A program made the translations under genes and the position numbers. The notes beneath the pieces are model-generated. The model was not told the origin of the DNA, did no database searches, and saw only the letters and a list, made by a program, of their open reading frames with translations. A DNA stretch of 64,000 nucleotides, from assembly GCA_028532985.1 (NCBI GenBank), contig JANCIK010000012.1, positions 682,001 to 746,000 of the forward strand, written 5' to 3'. Origin of the DNA: Stropharia rugosoannulata. Taxonomy: Eukaryota; Basidiomycota; Agaricomycetes; Agaricales; Strophariaceae. Shown one piece after another: positions 33,504-43,614 of the stretch. The stretch's first letter is position 1, and every line of letters begins with the position of its first letter.

Positions 33504-34162
33504 GAGGCATGGCGCGTGCCCTCGCGTGCCCTCGAGGATGCAATATACAGCTTGGCTCCTCGAATTTTTGGATCTTGGAATCATTCACGGTAGACTTATT
33601 CAACGTTACGTATATCCCCTAATCTAATTAGTCACTCTTTTCTAAATTGTATCTAGCATTACAGCTGAAGAAATTGAATAGCCATCTTAAAAATAAGCAA
33701 TAGAAAACTTGAATAGATTCCATGTACATACGAAGTTATCCACGCAAACCTTTCATCGTTTCATGGTCCGGAAATAACTCAGCACCCGGCATGAAGCTAG
33801 ACCTGGTCCGAATTTCCACACGAAATTCCAACACGATTACAAATTTTCTGTGTAATTTCGCCGCCGATCCATACGGAACGACGTTCCTGGGCACAGGAAC
33901 GTCAGTAAAACGAAGCGAAATTTCTGAAGTCTTGATAGAAATCAGATTTAGACATTGTATACCGGGTCCTAGTAGCCACCGGGTCTGGGGAGATGAGAAC
34001 TCATAGTAATACACATGACAGTATAAGGCCTCAAGCCGCCAAGCTTCGTCACCGCTAGGGAAGCTTTATTGACGTTATAAAAGACGGGCTACTGTGCACC
34101 CATGTAATAATACTAAACGCTAACCAGCAGATTACAGGATATCTACTGAATATCGTGACAGA
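33504..34162. other. Intergenic region
   Basis: Frames of 92-94 codons on opposite strands at 33722-34014 are mirror shadows without support. A TATA box at 34076 serves the next gene. Confidence 0.5.
34076..34082 (+). promoter_or_regulatory. TATA box of the 34163 gene
   Basis: TATAAAA within TTATAAAAGAC, about 80 bases before the ATG. Confidence 0.55.
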
Positions 34163-35254
34163 ATGACTACTCTCCAGAACAAGATCGTTGTTGTGGTAGG
34201 AGGTTCATCCGGAATTGGCTTTGGCGTCGCCCTCGCTTCTCTCCAATCACTTGCAAGCAAGGTGATTATTGCATCTAGTAATGCAGACCGTGTCGCTGGG
34301 GCAGTAAAGCGTCTGCAAGAGCACAAACTCCCTGGAGATGTGACGGGGGAAGTCCTCGATGCCAGAGACACCGATGCTGTCAAACAATTTGCAGAACGCC
34401 TGGGCGAGGTTGACCACATTGCCTGGACTAGCGGCGACTCCCTTCCTGGCCGAATGAATACTAGTGGCAATCCAACTGAAGACGACAAAAAAAGTGAAGA
34501 ATTATCGCGAAACCACAAATACGTTTCTGACCTTGACTATGCTATTAGGCACATTTGCTGTCAGGTTCTGGGGGCCCTTTGCGCTCGCGCAGAATGCCAA
34601 ATTCAAGTCTGGCGGATCTCTTACATTAACGTCTGGTATCAATGTCTCGCATACTTGAAGTCGATCCCACTAAATTCTACGTATGGCAGGAGTACTGGAT
34701 ATGAAGCCTAGGCCTGGAGCGGCGGGAATAGCGGGTGTGGGTGCTGCATTGGAAGGACTTGCTAAGGGCTTGGCAGTTGATTTAGCGCCCGTGCGCGTAA
34801 ACCTTGTTGGACCAGGCCTGGTACGTATATCAATAGTATTTTTTCTCCCCCAAGCTGACTTAACTGTATATCAGACGGAGACTGAGGTTAGTGGAACTAT
34901 TGTTACGTCAATATCAGTCCTGACAGCATTACATGTGACAAGATTATAGGGAAAATGCAGTTACCTTCAGATGTGTTAAACAAAATGCTTGACACCTTTA
35001 TGTCCAAACAGCTGATCAAGCGTATGGGACAGCCAGAAGAGGTGCGTGCTTCAGAGAATTTTTTAAGCAATTGAATCCGTAAAATGATCCATCTCAATTT
35101 TAGATTGCAGAGGCATATGTTTTCCTGATGAAGTCAGTGGTTCATTTTTTCTAGTCACAACAAAGCTCTAACAGCAAAATCTCACCAAATTTGTAGATGT
35201 GGATATATCACTGGCCAGAGAATTACTGTTGATGGAGGCTATGTCATTGGATAG
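34163..35254 (+). CDS. Short-chain dehydrogenase/reductase (classical SDR)
   Basis: NAD(P)-dependent oxidoreductase, 247 residues in seven exons: 34163-34493, 34549-34635, 34690-34820, 34875-34890, 34950-35041, 35104-35132, 35197-35254. The cofactor motif is clear (VVVVGGSSGIGFGVALA, TGxxxGIG-type), followed by EVLDARDTDAV for the adenine site. SLTLTSGVLDMKPRPGAAGI covers the strand with the catalytic Ser region; the usual Y-x-x-x-K is not clearly present in the following helix (GVGAALEGLAKGLAVDLAPV), as in a group of atypical fungal SDRs that lack the Tyr. APVRVNLVGPGL and the C-terminal GYITGQRITVDGGYVIG are typical. One exon is only 16 nt and its donor (GTGGAA) is weak. Substrate unknown. 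Confidence 0.85.
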
Positions 35255-35492
35255 AACGTGTTGTCATTCGAAAGCACTAGCATATTCGAGAATGTTATTA
35301 CGCTGCTCCCATACTGATTTATGTAAAGTACCCATATTATCTTCAGTTACATTGGATATATACGAATGGGCTAAATATGCATCAAAAGTTACCATGAATT
35401 GAAGTATACTTAGAATCAGCTTCTATCTGGCCAAACAGATCACTAGCCTGCTGTACGGATAACCCAGTTACGCGTTTCAACACTATCCCCAA
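35255..35492. other. Short AT-rich spacer
   Basis: Separates the SDR gene from the first NTF2-like gene, both on the plus strand. No separate gene seen. Confidence 0.4.
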
Positions 35493-35990
35493 ATGTCGCC
35501 GTCAGATATTTACAACAGGCTCCTCGAAATCGCTAAGACGCACGCAGAGCCCTCCAGCCCGGACGAGGTTATCAGCCTCCGCACCCCTGACGCCATCCAC
35601 ACATGGGGTCACAAGCACCTTGTTTCCCTTCACCCAGTCAAACTCGGAGAACGCATGGATAACAAGGCATTCCGTGCGCATCTTACCAGCGCAGACCCCT
35701 ACGTCGCATCGTGCACGACTGTGGTCCACTCCATCGTCGTCGACGAGCACCAGAGGGCCGCAACTATTCACATGAGCTACATCCTCCAGCCGGCGCAATC
35801 TGATGAGAAGGTGGAGCAGGACTTGGTGTGGATGTTGAAGTTTACAGACGATGAAACGGTCGAGAATATTAAAATCAAGGAAACGAGGGAGTTCATCGAT
35901 CCAACCGCAGGTGAAAGATTTGGACAGATAGTGCACGAGAAGCAGGGAAGTCCTGTTAGCGACAATCTTAGAGGAGGGCTCAGTCTCTAA
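35493..35990 (+). CDS. NTF2-like-fold protein, tandem copy A
   Basis: Intronless, 165 residues. The sequence has the alpha-plus-beta pattern of SnoaL/NTF2-like proteins: helical N-terminus (DIYNRLLEIAKTHAEPSS, then TPDAIHTWGHKHLVSLHP), a strand-rich middle (SCTTVVHSIVVDEHQRAATI, HMSYILQPAQSDEKVEQD), and an amphipathic strand pair (LVWMLKFTDDETVENIKIKE). Such domains form a pocket that binds or isomerises small molecules. It is clearly paralogous to 36231-36722 along its full length, sharing PDAIH-WGH, LGERM-NKAFR-HL, HMSYILQPA and VEQDL. No signal peptide. Enzyme versus binding protein cannot be decided. Confidence 0.85.
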   Translation: MSPSDIYNRLLEIAKTHAEPSSPDEVISLRTPDAIHTWGHKHLVSLHPVKLGERMDNKAFRAHLTSADPYVASCTTVVHSIVVDEHQRAATIHMSYILQPAQSDEKVEQDLVWMLKFTDDETVENIKIKETREFIDPTAGERFGQIVHEKQGSPVSDNLRGGLSL

Positions 35991-36230
35991 GCTTCGGTGG
36001 AGTGTAGGCATTGGTATTCTGAGATACGGTATGGCAGTTACAAAATAGTATTACTGTCGAACTTTTGTACATACTCCTTCAAAGCGAGAATATCACAACT
36101 TTTTGCAATGGCGCCAGGTCGTTGACGGGGTTTGAACTTCGAACCGGCTAGTTGCGGTTCTACTTCCGTGCACAGCGACTACCGAGATTCTACTCTACCA
36201 AGCTCAAACCTTGCTCAAACCCCCATTACA

Positions 36231-36722
36231 ATGGCACCCTCAAAAGTCTACGACAGGCTGTACGATCTTGCCAAGAAGCACAGCAATCCATCTAGTATGG
36301 AAGAGATTATGAATATCCGTTCTCCTGACGCCATCCATGCATGGGGACACCGATATCTCGTTTCCCTTCATCCAAAATTAGGGGAGCGAATGAACAACAA
36401 AGCTTTCCGAGAGCACCTCATTAGCACAAGCCCCTATATCTCCTCCTGCGTTAGCATTGTCCATTCTATAACGATCGACGAGCACCAGAGGGCCGGAGTA
36501 GTGCACATGAGCTATATTCTGCAGCCGGCCGAGTCCGAAGAGAAAGTAGAGCAAGACCTGATCTGGACCCTACGATTCACGGAGGATGAAGAGATAGACA
36601 GCATTCTGATTAGGGAGAGTGTGGAGTTTATTGATGCATCCGCGAGTGGAAGGGTGGGGAAGGTCATTCGTGATATCCACGGCAGTTTGAATGATAATGT
36701 TAGAGGAGGCATTACCCTATGA
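36231..36722 (+). CDS. NTF2-like-fold protein, tandem copy B
   Basis: Intronless, 163 residues, starting MAPSKVYDRLYDLAKKHSNP. Paralogue of copy A, lying 240 bases downstream in the same orientation. It keeps the WGHRYLVSLHPKLGERMNNK block, TIDEHQRAGVVHMSYILQPA and the C-terminal DNVRGGITL, against DNLRGGLSL in copy A. Divergence is clearly greater at the DNA level and within the strand preceding DEHQRA, so the duplication is not recent. The pair's conserved C-terminal R-G-G tail is a shared unusual feature. Confidence 0.85.
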   Translation: MAPSKVYDRLYDLAKKHSNPSSMEEIMNIRSPDAIHAWGHRYLVSLHPKLGERMNNKAFREHLISTSPYISSCVSIVHSITIDEHQRAGVVHMSYILQPAESEEKVEQDLIWTLRFTEDEEIDSILIRESVEFIDASASGRVGKVIRDIHGSLNDNVRGGITL

Positions 36723-37317
36723 ACTGTATCCATAAGTACAGAATTGCATTGATCAGCTCACCGGGTGTGTGTACTACGGAGGCAGTGCACTGGGGAAAAG
36801 GTTCAAAAAAATAAAAGCCTGTCACTGCCCAATGAAGACTTATTAATAGCTCTACACATCAGTCAGGTATCCAATTAACAACTACATCGGCTGGAATCTT
36901 ATCTTCAGAATCATGCAGTACAGTTAGCAGTAAGATCTATTTTAAATCATCTCTATTAGCAACTGTCTCTTATATTGAGAAAACTGACACAAATGCAACA
37001 CCTACAGGACTAGCGTCTCGAAGAAGGTATGATAGTTGTGAGCCAACTTTGTTGTCTCTTGATGTGGCGTGTCGAAACTACTGTTCGTCATCCTATGATG
37101 CACCTATGGCCAATGCAACACGGTAAGACTATTCCGTGGTCCAAAAAAGACACAGGTAATACAATCTTTCAGTATAAAAGGAGGACGAGATGTTGGTTAT
37201 TCTTCAGCTGGTCTCACTCTCCTTTCTCATCTAAATATCTCGAAGCAAGCGTTGTACGCGAAGCGGATAAAGCATTCCTCGCCAACACAAAGAAATCACA
37301 TTACAGTCACACACAAG
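36723..37317. other. Intergenic promoter region of the repeat protein
   Basis: No gene seen. TATAAAAG at 37173 precedes the 37318 start by about 140 bases, with a 5' leader rich in A and C. Confidence 0.5.
37173..37180 (+). promoter_or_regulatory. TATA box of the secreted repeat protein gene
   Basis: TATAAAAG in the context CAGTATAAAAGGAGG. The presence of a strong TATA box fits an inducible secreted product. Confidence 0.55.
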
Positions 37318-39262
37318 ATGGTTCAATTCACCAATGCCGCTCTCATTATCGCTGCTACGGTTGCTCCTGCAGTGCTTGCAGCTCCGGTAGAGTAAGATTA
37401 TTTGAATTTCTGTTTCATACACTTCTGATTTTTACCCAGAATTAGCAAGCCAATAGCACCTCTAAACAAGATAACGTATGTACTCTGATTTCGCTCGTAT
37501 TGTATACAAAATATCTTATGACATCACGTCAAGTTTTGGCACAACACGATTCCCGATAGCTGAAAATATCAAGGTTGCGCGTGCCTACCTGGAGGCTAGA
37601 GAGCCCAGAATAAAGGCTTCGACGCTCAAGAAAGCAGGCCACATTGGCGGTAAAGTTATAGGCGGTGCGGGAGCCGCGGCTACGTGAGTCTTGGTTGTTC
37701 AAAAATAAGGATACAATCTAACAAGAACAATAGGGTTGGGTCACTGCTTATGCCGCAGCAACAGCAGCAACAGCGTCGGGACCTCGACGAATTCTCAGAG
37801 CTTGAAGCACGCCAGTTCGGTCTTGGCCTTCTTGGGAGGCTCCCTATGGCAAAATCTCAAGGAAAAATCGCCGACCACTCTAATAGTGCCACTGCCAGCA
37901 TTGCGTGAGCCTCTATCGTACTGTGCCCTCTAATGATGTCTGATAAATATAAACCAAAGCATGGTAACCCGCGAAGACGTTGCGGACCTCGAGGCGCGCC
38001 AATTTGGCCTGGGTCTGCTGGGTCGACTTCCTATGGCGAAGTCCCAAGGGAAAATTGCTGATCACTCCAACAGTGCAACAGCTAGTATTGCGTATGTCTA
38101 TTTTCGTTTTTCGAGTGCAATAGTCTCTGATAATGAGTAATAGCATGGTTACAAGGGAAGACGTAGGTGACCTTGAGGCACGCCAGCTTGGACTCGGACT
38201 TCTTGGACGACTCCCCATGGCTAAGTCTCAAGGAAAAATAGCCGATCACTCTAATAGTGCTACTGCTAGCATTGCGTAGGCAACTTCAATTCAACTCTTC
38301 GGGTCCAGAAAAATCTAATATTTACTAGCATGGTCACTCGCGAGGAAGCACCCGAGCTTGAGGCACGCCAGTTTGGTCTCGGACTCCTGGGGAGGTTACC
38401 TCTTGCCAAATCCCAAGGAAAGGTCGCTGAGCATTCCAACAGTGCCACCGCTAGTATAGCGTACGTATTATATATCACCCTTAAATAATTCGCAGGCGTT
38501 GTTAAAACCTTTATCAGGATGGTGACACGAGAGGACTTAGAGGACGAGCTCGTGGCACGCCAGTTCGGCCTAGGTCTCCTCGGCAGACTGCCTATGGCAA
38601 AGGCACAGGGTAAAGCAGCGGATCATTCTAACGGAGCCGTGGCAGGAATATCGTAAGTGATGATGCCTCAGTGTTCGACGCAGTGAAATAAATCGATTTG
38701 TTTAGCTTAGTGACAAGAGAGCCCCGCGTCACAAGCTCGGAGGTTAAGTCCTTTGCAAAGGGAGCCCAAAAAATTGGCAAGTCTGCTCAAGATGGTATCG
38801 AATTTGGCGCCGCGTTAGTTACCATTTCAGAATTTCCATTGAAAATATATTAACCATACGATGATCCTAATGCAGCGTTGCCCCGCTCTTCCCACAGAAG
38901 CAACAGCGTCGATCTTTTGAAGACATTGAAGCTCGTGCGCTTCATTTGCCCTCACACGAAACAATGCGCCACGTCGGTGCTGCTGGTGCTGGTGCTGCTG
39001 GCTTTGCAGGAACGTAAGTCATTATGTTATGCAATGGTGTCAATAAGCAATCTAATTTTATTGACTTCGTGATAGCATTGCGCTCATGAACACTCAGCAA
39101 CAGCAAAGGCGTGAACTTGAAGCAAGGGAGCCTTATCTACTGACTGATTTCCCTGGTGGCCAAAGGAACTTCATTCCCGCAGTCAACAAGTTAGTTGTTC
39201 GAGAAGATAGTGAAGGAGAGCTATACATCCGTGATCTTAGCGAAGAATATCTCCTTGATTGA
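37318..39262 (+). CDS. Secreted multi-repeat protein, putative peptide precursor
   Basis: Predicted 462 residues from eleven exons: 37318-37391, 37446-37475, 37534-37683, 37734-37904, 37960-38091, 38144-38275, 38329-38460, 38518-38652, 38706-38813, 38876-39013, 39076-39262. All ten introns are phase 2 and every junction keeps frame. Residues 1-22 are a signal peptide (MVQFTNAALIIAATVAPAVLAA). Exons 4-8 each hold one module: EAR (VAR in the fifth), then QFGLGLLGRLPMAKSQGK (QLG in the third), then a polar stretch with HSNSATASIA and MVTRE. Exon 3 has LEAREPRIK and a Gly/Ala-rich tail. Sites QQQQRR-DL (exon 4), KQQRR-SF (exon 10) and QQQQRR-EL (exon 11) look like Kex2-type cleavage sites; inside the modules only single Arg occurs. 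There is no cysteine. A role as precursor of amphipathic, perhaps membrane-active or signalling peptides is inference. A structural repeat protein is the alternative. Confidence 0.8.
37790..38652 (+). repeat. Five tandem coding modules, one per exon
   Basis: Modules lie in exons 37734-37904 (3' part), 37960-38091, 38144-38275, 38329-38460 and 38518-38652. The middle three exons are exactly 132 nt and the fifth 135 nt. They are bounded by 50-60-nt introns that are themselves dissimilar in sequence. Codon-level differences between modules are mostly silent (for example GGACTCGGACTT against GGTCTTGGCCTT for GLGL), which points to selection on the peptide. Confidence 0.85.
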
Positions 39263-39864
39263 TAATGTAACTGTACCCCCAGGGGTTTTTATTGTTGTAA
39301 CACTGTATAGCATGTATTGTAGAGTAATATAAATTCCTTTACTTCTGTCTCCCAGAGACTATTAAGGTCAAGTCACCAAAAACATTCTTAGTTGTACGAA
39401 ATAAGACCCAGATTTAAAGAGAAATACTAGTAAGGCTATTTAGATCAGCTAGCAAAGCTTGCTATGTTCAAACGTTGGCTCATGTGGCACACTGATTAGT
39501 TGACACTGTTGAGTGATTCCGGCTCATAGAATATATTAATTCTCAGGAAATAGCTCACGGGACAATTTATCATAAAGAGAAGGCCTTACATAGGTTATCT
39601 GACTTTACAGTAGTCAGTCTGAATGATCGTTGTGAGCCAATTTTGAGCAGACATTTCTGGGGCAAGAGTCGGACCTGGTGATCCGTTTTTGGTAATGGCA
39701 ACGTGCCACATGACTTGCCCCTGGACGGAAATTTCCACGGTCACTTCCCATAATTATGTCGGAGCCGCGGAGGAAGCCAAATTTCGTTGTCCTTGCTTTC
39801 TGCTTTCATCTTCTTTCTGTACTTTTACATCTCACGGCTGCAATATCATTCTATTTCTGCGACA
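39263..39864. other. Intergenic region
   Basis: Downstream flank of the repeat protein and promoter side of DPH3. A 111-codon frame beginning at 39689 overlaps the DPH3 start in another frame and is not supported. Confidence 0.5.
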
Positions 39865-40257
39865 ATGGGTGCCTACTATGACGAGATCGAAATCGAGGAC
39901 ATGGCTTGGGATGAGGAAAAACGGGTCTATCACTACCCTTGCCCATGCGGGGATCGTTTTGAGATATCTCGGCGACAACTGGCAGATTGCGAGGATATCG
40001 CGACATGCCCGAGCTGCAGTCTGATTATTCGTGTGATCTATGATCCAGTACGCGGGTGCTTTGTCCTCCGCCAGCTTCTGCTAACGACAGATCATGTTTA
40101 GCTTGACTTCGAAGATGAGCCTCCCGACGATGATGACTCGGGCGAAGAACAAGAAGAAGAGGAAGAGTCCGACAGCGACAATGATCACTTTGAGGACGCT
40201 TTGGAGAAGCTCACTATCGCCGATGAAGCCCCCAAGACTGTATCGGTTACGGCTTGA
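39865..40257 (+). CDS. DPH3: Diphthamide biosynthesis protein 3 (CSL zinc finger)
   Basis: Small electron-carrier protein that supplies reduced iron-sulfur clusters to Dph1-Dph2; also called Kti11, with a role in Elongator-dependent tRNA modification. Two exons (39865-40047, 40102-40257) give 112 residues. The CSL zinc-binding domain is complete: [20 protein letters not shown], then [16 protein letters not shown] and [13 protein letters not shown], providing the four metal-binding cysteines (C-x-C and C-x-x-C). The second exon is an acidic tail ([20 protein letters not shown]) longer than in yeast Kti11, ending KTVSVTA. The intron sits just after the zinc domain. Confidence 0.95.
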
Positions 40258-41142
40258 GCTGACTTGCTCTTGATTATCACGCTTACTGCCTGGTATGTAA
40301 TTTGTCGGCTCGTTCGGACTACATATATCTTTTACTCACAGGTGTCCCTTTCATATCATAGCTGCATTTTGTCTTATTGATGTCCATCACATACGGAATA
40401 GTCCGTTCGCTCGCCCGAGATTACATCGCAAAAATATCGAAACGACAGGACCACCTGCTACAGTTCGTGAGCCGACGTCTAGGAACATTCAGGCATGAGG
40501 TTCTTGTACCTTCTTTGATTTCTGTATACAGCTACTTACCCTCTCACATCCACCCCAGAACTGGACTTTCGGTCCTGCTTATAAGACCGTGGTAGCGGAT
40601 GATCTTCCTTACTACCAAAGCACATGGTTTAGTGGGCTCGCCTGGATTATGACGGCACAAGCTGGAGTCTGGCACAGACCGGTGTCATATGTTGATAATC
40701 TATTCAACCTATTTGGCGTTGCTGCATTATGTTCTTTCTCCTTGAGGCATTTCGGCTACTTCCTGGTCTTGGTTTCTCACTGTCCCCCGCCAACACCCCC
40801 GCATGTGTCGGTGAACACATAAGAAGTACGACAACACTTGATATGACGGCCATGGAAGCATGATTAATTACCAGAAGACCAACTTTGAATAGCGCACACA
40901 TGGCCAGCGCAGGTGACGGCGGATTAATCCGCATGGCCTGCTACTAAGCTTTGCTGACAGTCTAGTGCCCGTTTCCTGTGAATAGAGTGGATATCAGTGG
41001 GTTAGTGCAAGACTGAGCAATATTGAATGTCCATTGTATGACGGAACGGCCGATCTGAACAACGACTAGAGGTTAGTGACTGCCGATTTTCAAGGACTTT
41101 CCTTTTATGTCATTTGAAAAGCGTCCGCTGCGCACATAACAT

Positions 41143-41150
41143 TTATAAAA
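41143..41150 (+). promoter_or_regulatory. TATA box before the 41197 frame
   Basis: TTATAAAA, about 50 bases before the ATG at 41197, a close but plausible spacing. Confidence 0.35.
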
Positions 41151-41196
41151 AGATATTCGACACAGGGCTCTCTGAATTGCGCCGGCGCCTAACCCC

Positions 41197-41445
41197 ATGC
41201 AAACTGAAGGTGATAAGGGCATCTCAGCCGCTTTGAATCCCAAAATGACCGGTCAAGCTCAAGGCACGATAACGACCGTTCTGAGAGCCTTATGTTGTCA
41301 GCTTTGTGGTACTAAAAGGTTACGGCTGTTTCACTGTTTCCCCCGACTTCGAGACATGCAGTACTTCTGCGAGCGATGTTCCACGATAAAGGAATGCTTC
41401 AACCTGGCAGCCGACTGGCACCATTCATGTCAAAATTATGCATGA
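41197..41445 (+). CDS. Small cysteine-rich hypothetical protein
   Basis: 82 codons from a TATA-associated ATG, no intron. Cysteines are grouped as ALCCQLCGTKRL, FHCFPRL, FCERCSTIKEC and HHSCQ, together with histidines, which resembles a metal-binding arrangement (CxxC ... CxxC). No signal peptide and no recognised family. It could be a genuine small zinc-binding protein or a chance frame. Confidence 0.3.
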   Translation: MQTEGDKGISAALNPKMTGQAQGTITTVLRALCCQLCGTKRLRLFHCFPRLRDMQYFCERCSTIKECFNLAADWHHSCQNYA

Positions 41446-41946
41446 GTAGACGCAAAGACGAGCAACGAATTACCATTGTATTGCCGTTTTTCGTCAACAA
41501 TAGATCCCTAACTGAATCTCAACATTACCTCTCAATAAAATTGTAATGACATAAGGTACGCTTATTTTTATTCGCAACATGAACAGTTCAGCAATGCGAT
41601 TAACTGGACAGTAGTAAACGGCAAGTTCTATTCATAAACACGGCGATTTTGCCATAAGAACATCCCCCTTCTATTTCCTTCCAACATATTTATTTTCTGC
41701 TAGTATGTGCATTCACCTATTTTTAAAGCAGGTACTCAGTCCCCGTTTCGGGGTCCTTACTCTGAGGATCTTGAGTTGATCTCAGTAACAAATGCAGTTG
41801 ACAATCGCCAACCGCCTAAAATACAGATCTATACACGTCAGAATGATTCGTGTTTTCTATATAACCGAGTATTGTTTGTTTCCAGCTCCCCCCCACAGTC
41901 TTATCCGTACTACCCCTTTACACTGGCGCCACGCAAGCAAAGTCCA

Positions 41947-43614
41947 ATGCCGAATTCTGACCTACCGCCAGAGCTGTGGATGGAAATAGTCTCTTATCTT
42001 CCAAAAAACAACCTTCGTAAACTGATCGGAGTGAACCGTCTTCTGTTTGAACTCGCGCTCAACGACCTGTACGAAGAGGTACACTTTACCTCAAACGACA
42101 ACCGCACAACAAACCTCTTCGATCAACTTCTGTAAGATGGGTTTACGTTCATCTTTTATACACATGTATGTTGACTTGCCCTCAGAAAACCTAACATATC
42201 TCCACGAACGAAGCACCTTTTCATTAAACCAGCTTTTCTACCTACTTCAGACAGTGTTAAAGCTCCTCGAAAAGGCAAATTTCCTTCCAAAATTTCGTCA
42301 TATTTGGGCACCCTCATGAACTATGAAGCAATACTCCACCGAAGGGACCAGGATATTTTTATAAAAGCTCAAAAAGCTACGAAGTGTTGTACATCCTTGG
42401 AGGCAGTAACACTGGTTCTTCGCGATCAATTATTAACCCCTCAGTTCTGGATTTGTTTAAACACTCTCTGGACAGGTCCAAATCTTCGGCGGCTAATAAT
42501 TGACACAACCGCCGTTAAGCTACCCTTGCTCACCGGTTCTCTCATCAAGTACGCGAAGGGACTTGCAAAATTGGAGGAGCTCGACATAACTATAACTACT
42601 AGTCGTGCTTCCCTCAGATCGCAGGATTGGGACTCTGTAAAACAGGCGCTTGCGACAACCCTCAATGTCTTCAGGAACTCCCTAACCTCCTTTAAGCTCT
42701 CTTCTCTCCTGGATCGCGAGATCGACAGCCTGGTCGCCTCTTTTCCTCATCTGCCAAAACTCAGCACCCTCGAGTTTCATTGCGTATTTAACGTGGCCGT
42801 GTATCCTGAGCCACAGAAACTTACGAAATTTATCTCCTTGCATGCCAATACCCTTCTTCGCCTTGTGATCAAACCTTATGCTCGCAGCGCGACCCTGCAA
42901 AAACCTGACATATCGTACACGGGCTGGCTCAGCTCAATTGCCGTAATGGATAACAAGAGCAGCGCGTCTTTCTCGTCCCTCTTCCTCCCGAATCTGCGAA
43001 CGCTTGATCTGGGCCTCGGCGAGTGCTGGAACGAATTCGGTACAGCGCGGCAATACGCTCTTCCAGACTTCTCCCGGATCACCCCCAACATCACATGTCT
43101 TACCCTTACAGATACCAAACTGTCGACCGAGAGTTTGATCACCCTTCTTGACATCTTATCTCGGCGCGAAGAAGGTAGTCAGCTCGAGAGCCTAGAGTTC
43201 TCCTGCTATGTAATATTCCCGGAGCTTTTCTACCTCCTCTACGCTGCAGTGCCACGTCTGAAGTCGCTGTCTATTCAGCATATAACATACGTGCCTGTGA
43301 TAAGTGGCAGATGCAGATGCCGGACCGATGTTAGTATATGAACCTCGTTTGATATCCTTATACTGATTTTTATAGATCGTTTTCGCCGAGAAGCTAATGT
43401 CCCAGACATATCCCCAGTGGCATTTACAATGTATCCGATTAGCTTCGCCACCGAGCTCATGCGGGGCGACACATCCAAACATAGCTCTTATGAAGATCGT
43501 TTCGAAGGCTTTGCCCAAGCACATCATCCTCGATGACCGCGTGGACTGCCAATGCCAACTAGTAAGATCTTCTATTTGTGAGTACGGACGTGATTGCTGA
43601 CACTGCAGCAGTGA
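41947..43614 (+). CDS. F-box protein
   Basis: Exons 41947-42131, 42186-43329 and 43376-43561, with a probable short last exon 43609-43614, give 506 residues. The F-box is at the N-terminus (SDLPPELWMEIVSYLPKNNL, RKLIGVNRLLFELALNDLYE). The middle and C-terminal parts are leucine-rich with weak repeats (FPHLPKLSTLEFHCV, LPNLRTLDLGLGECW, FSRITPNITCLTLTDTKL), as in basidiomycete F-box families. The last intron (GTAAGA donor, GCTGAC branch site, GCAG acceptor) is canonical; if it is retained the frame ends at 43600 with 13 other residues. It differs fully from the F-box protein at 11883. Confidence 0.85.

Larger units (their letters stand above)
40258..41946. other. Gene-poor region
   Basis: Small frames at 40377-40822 have no family signal. 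One small Cys-rich frame at 41197 has a TATA box upstream and is listed separately. No RNA gene or repeat seen. Confidence 0.45.

Noticed and set aside
33472..33600. Alternative last exon of the Ypp1-like gene (donor GTGAGG at 33462)
   Set aside because: It would keep frame, but the unspliced end IGTALGLCL matches the usual family C-terminus better.
36125..36180. tRNA-like TTCGAAC stretch
   Set aside because: The T-arm does not pair properly and no cloverleaf can be drawn on either strand.
37790..38652. CRISPR-like regular array
   Set aside because: The repeats are coding exons of 132-135 nt separated by introns in a eukaryotic gene.
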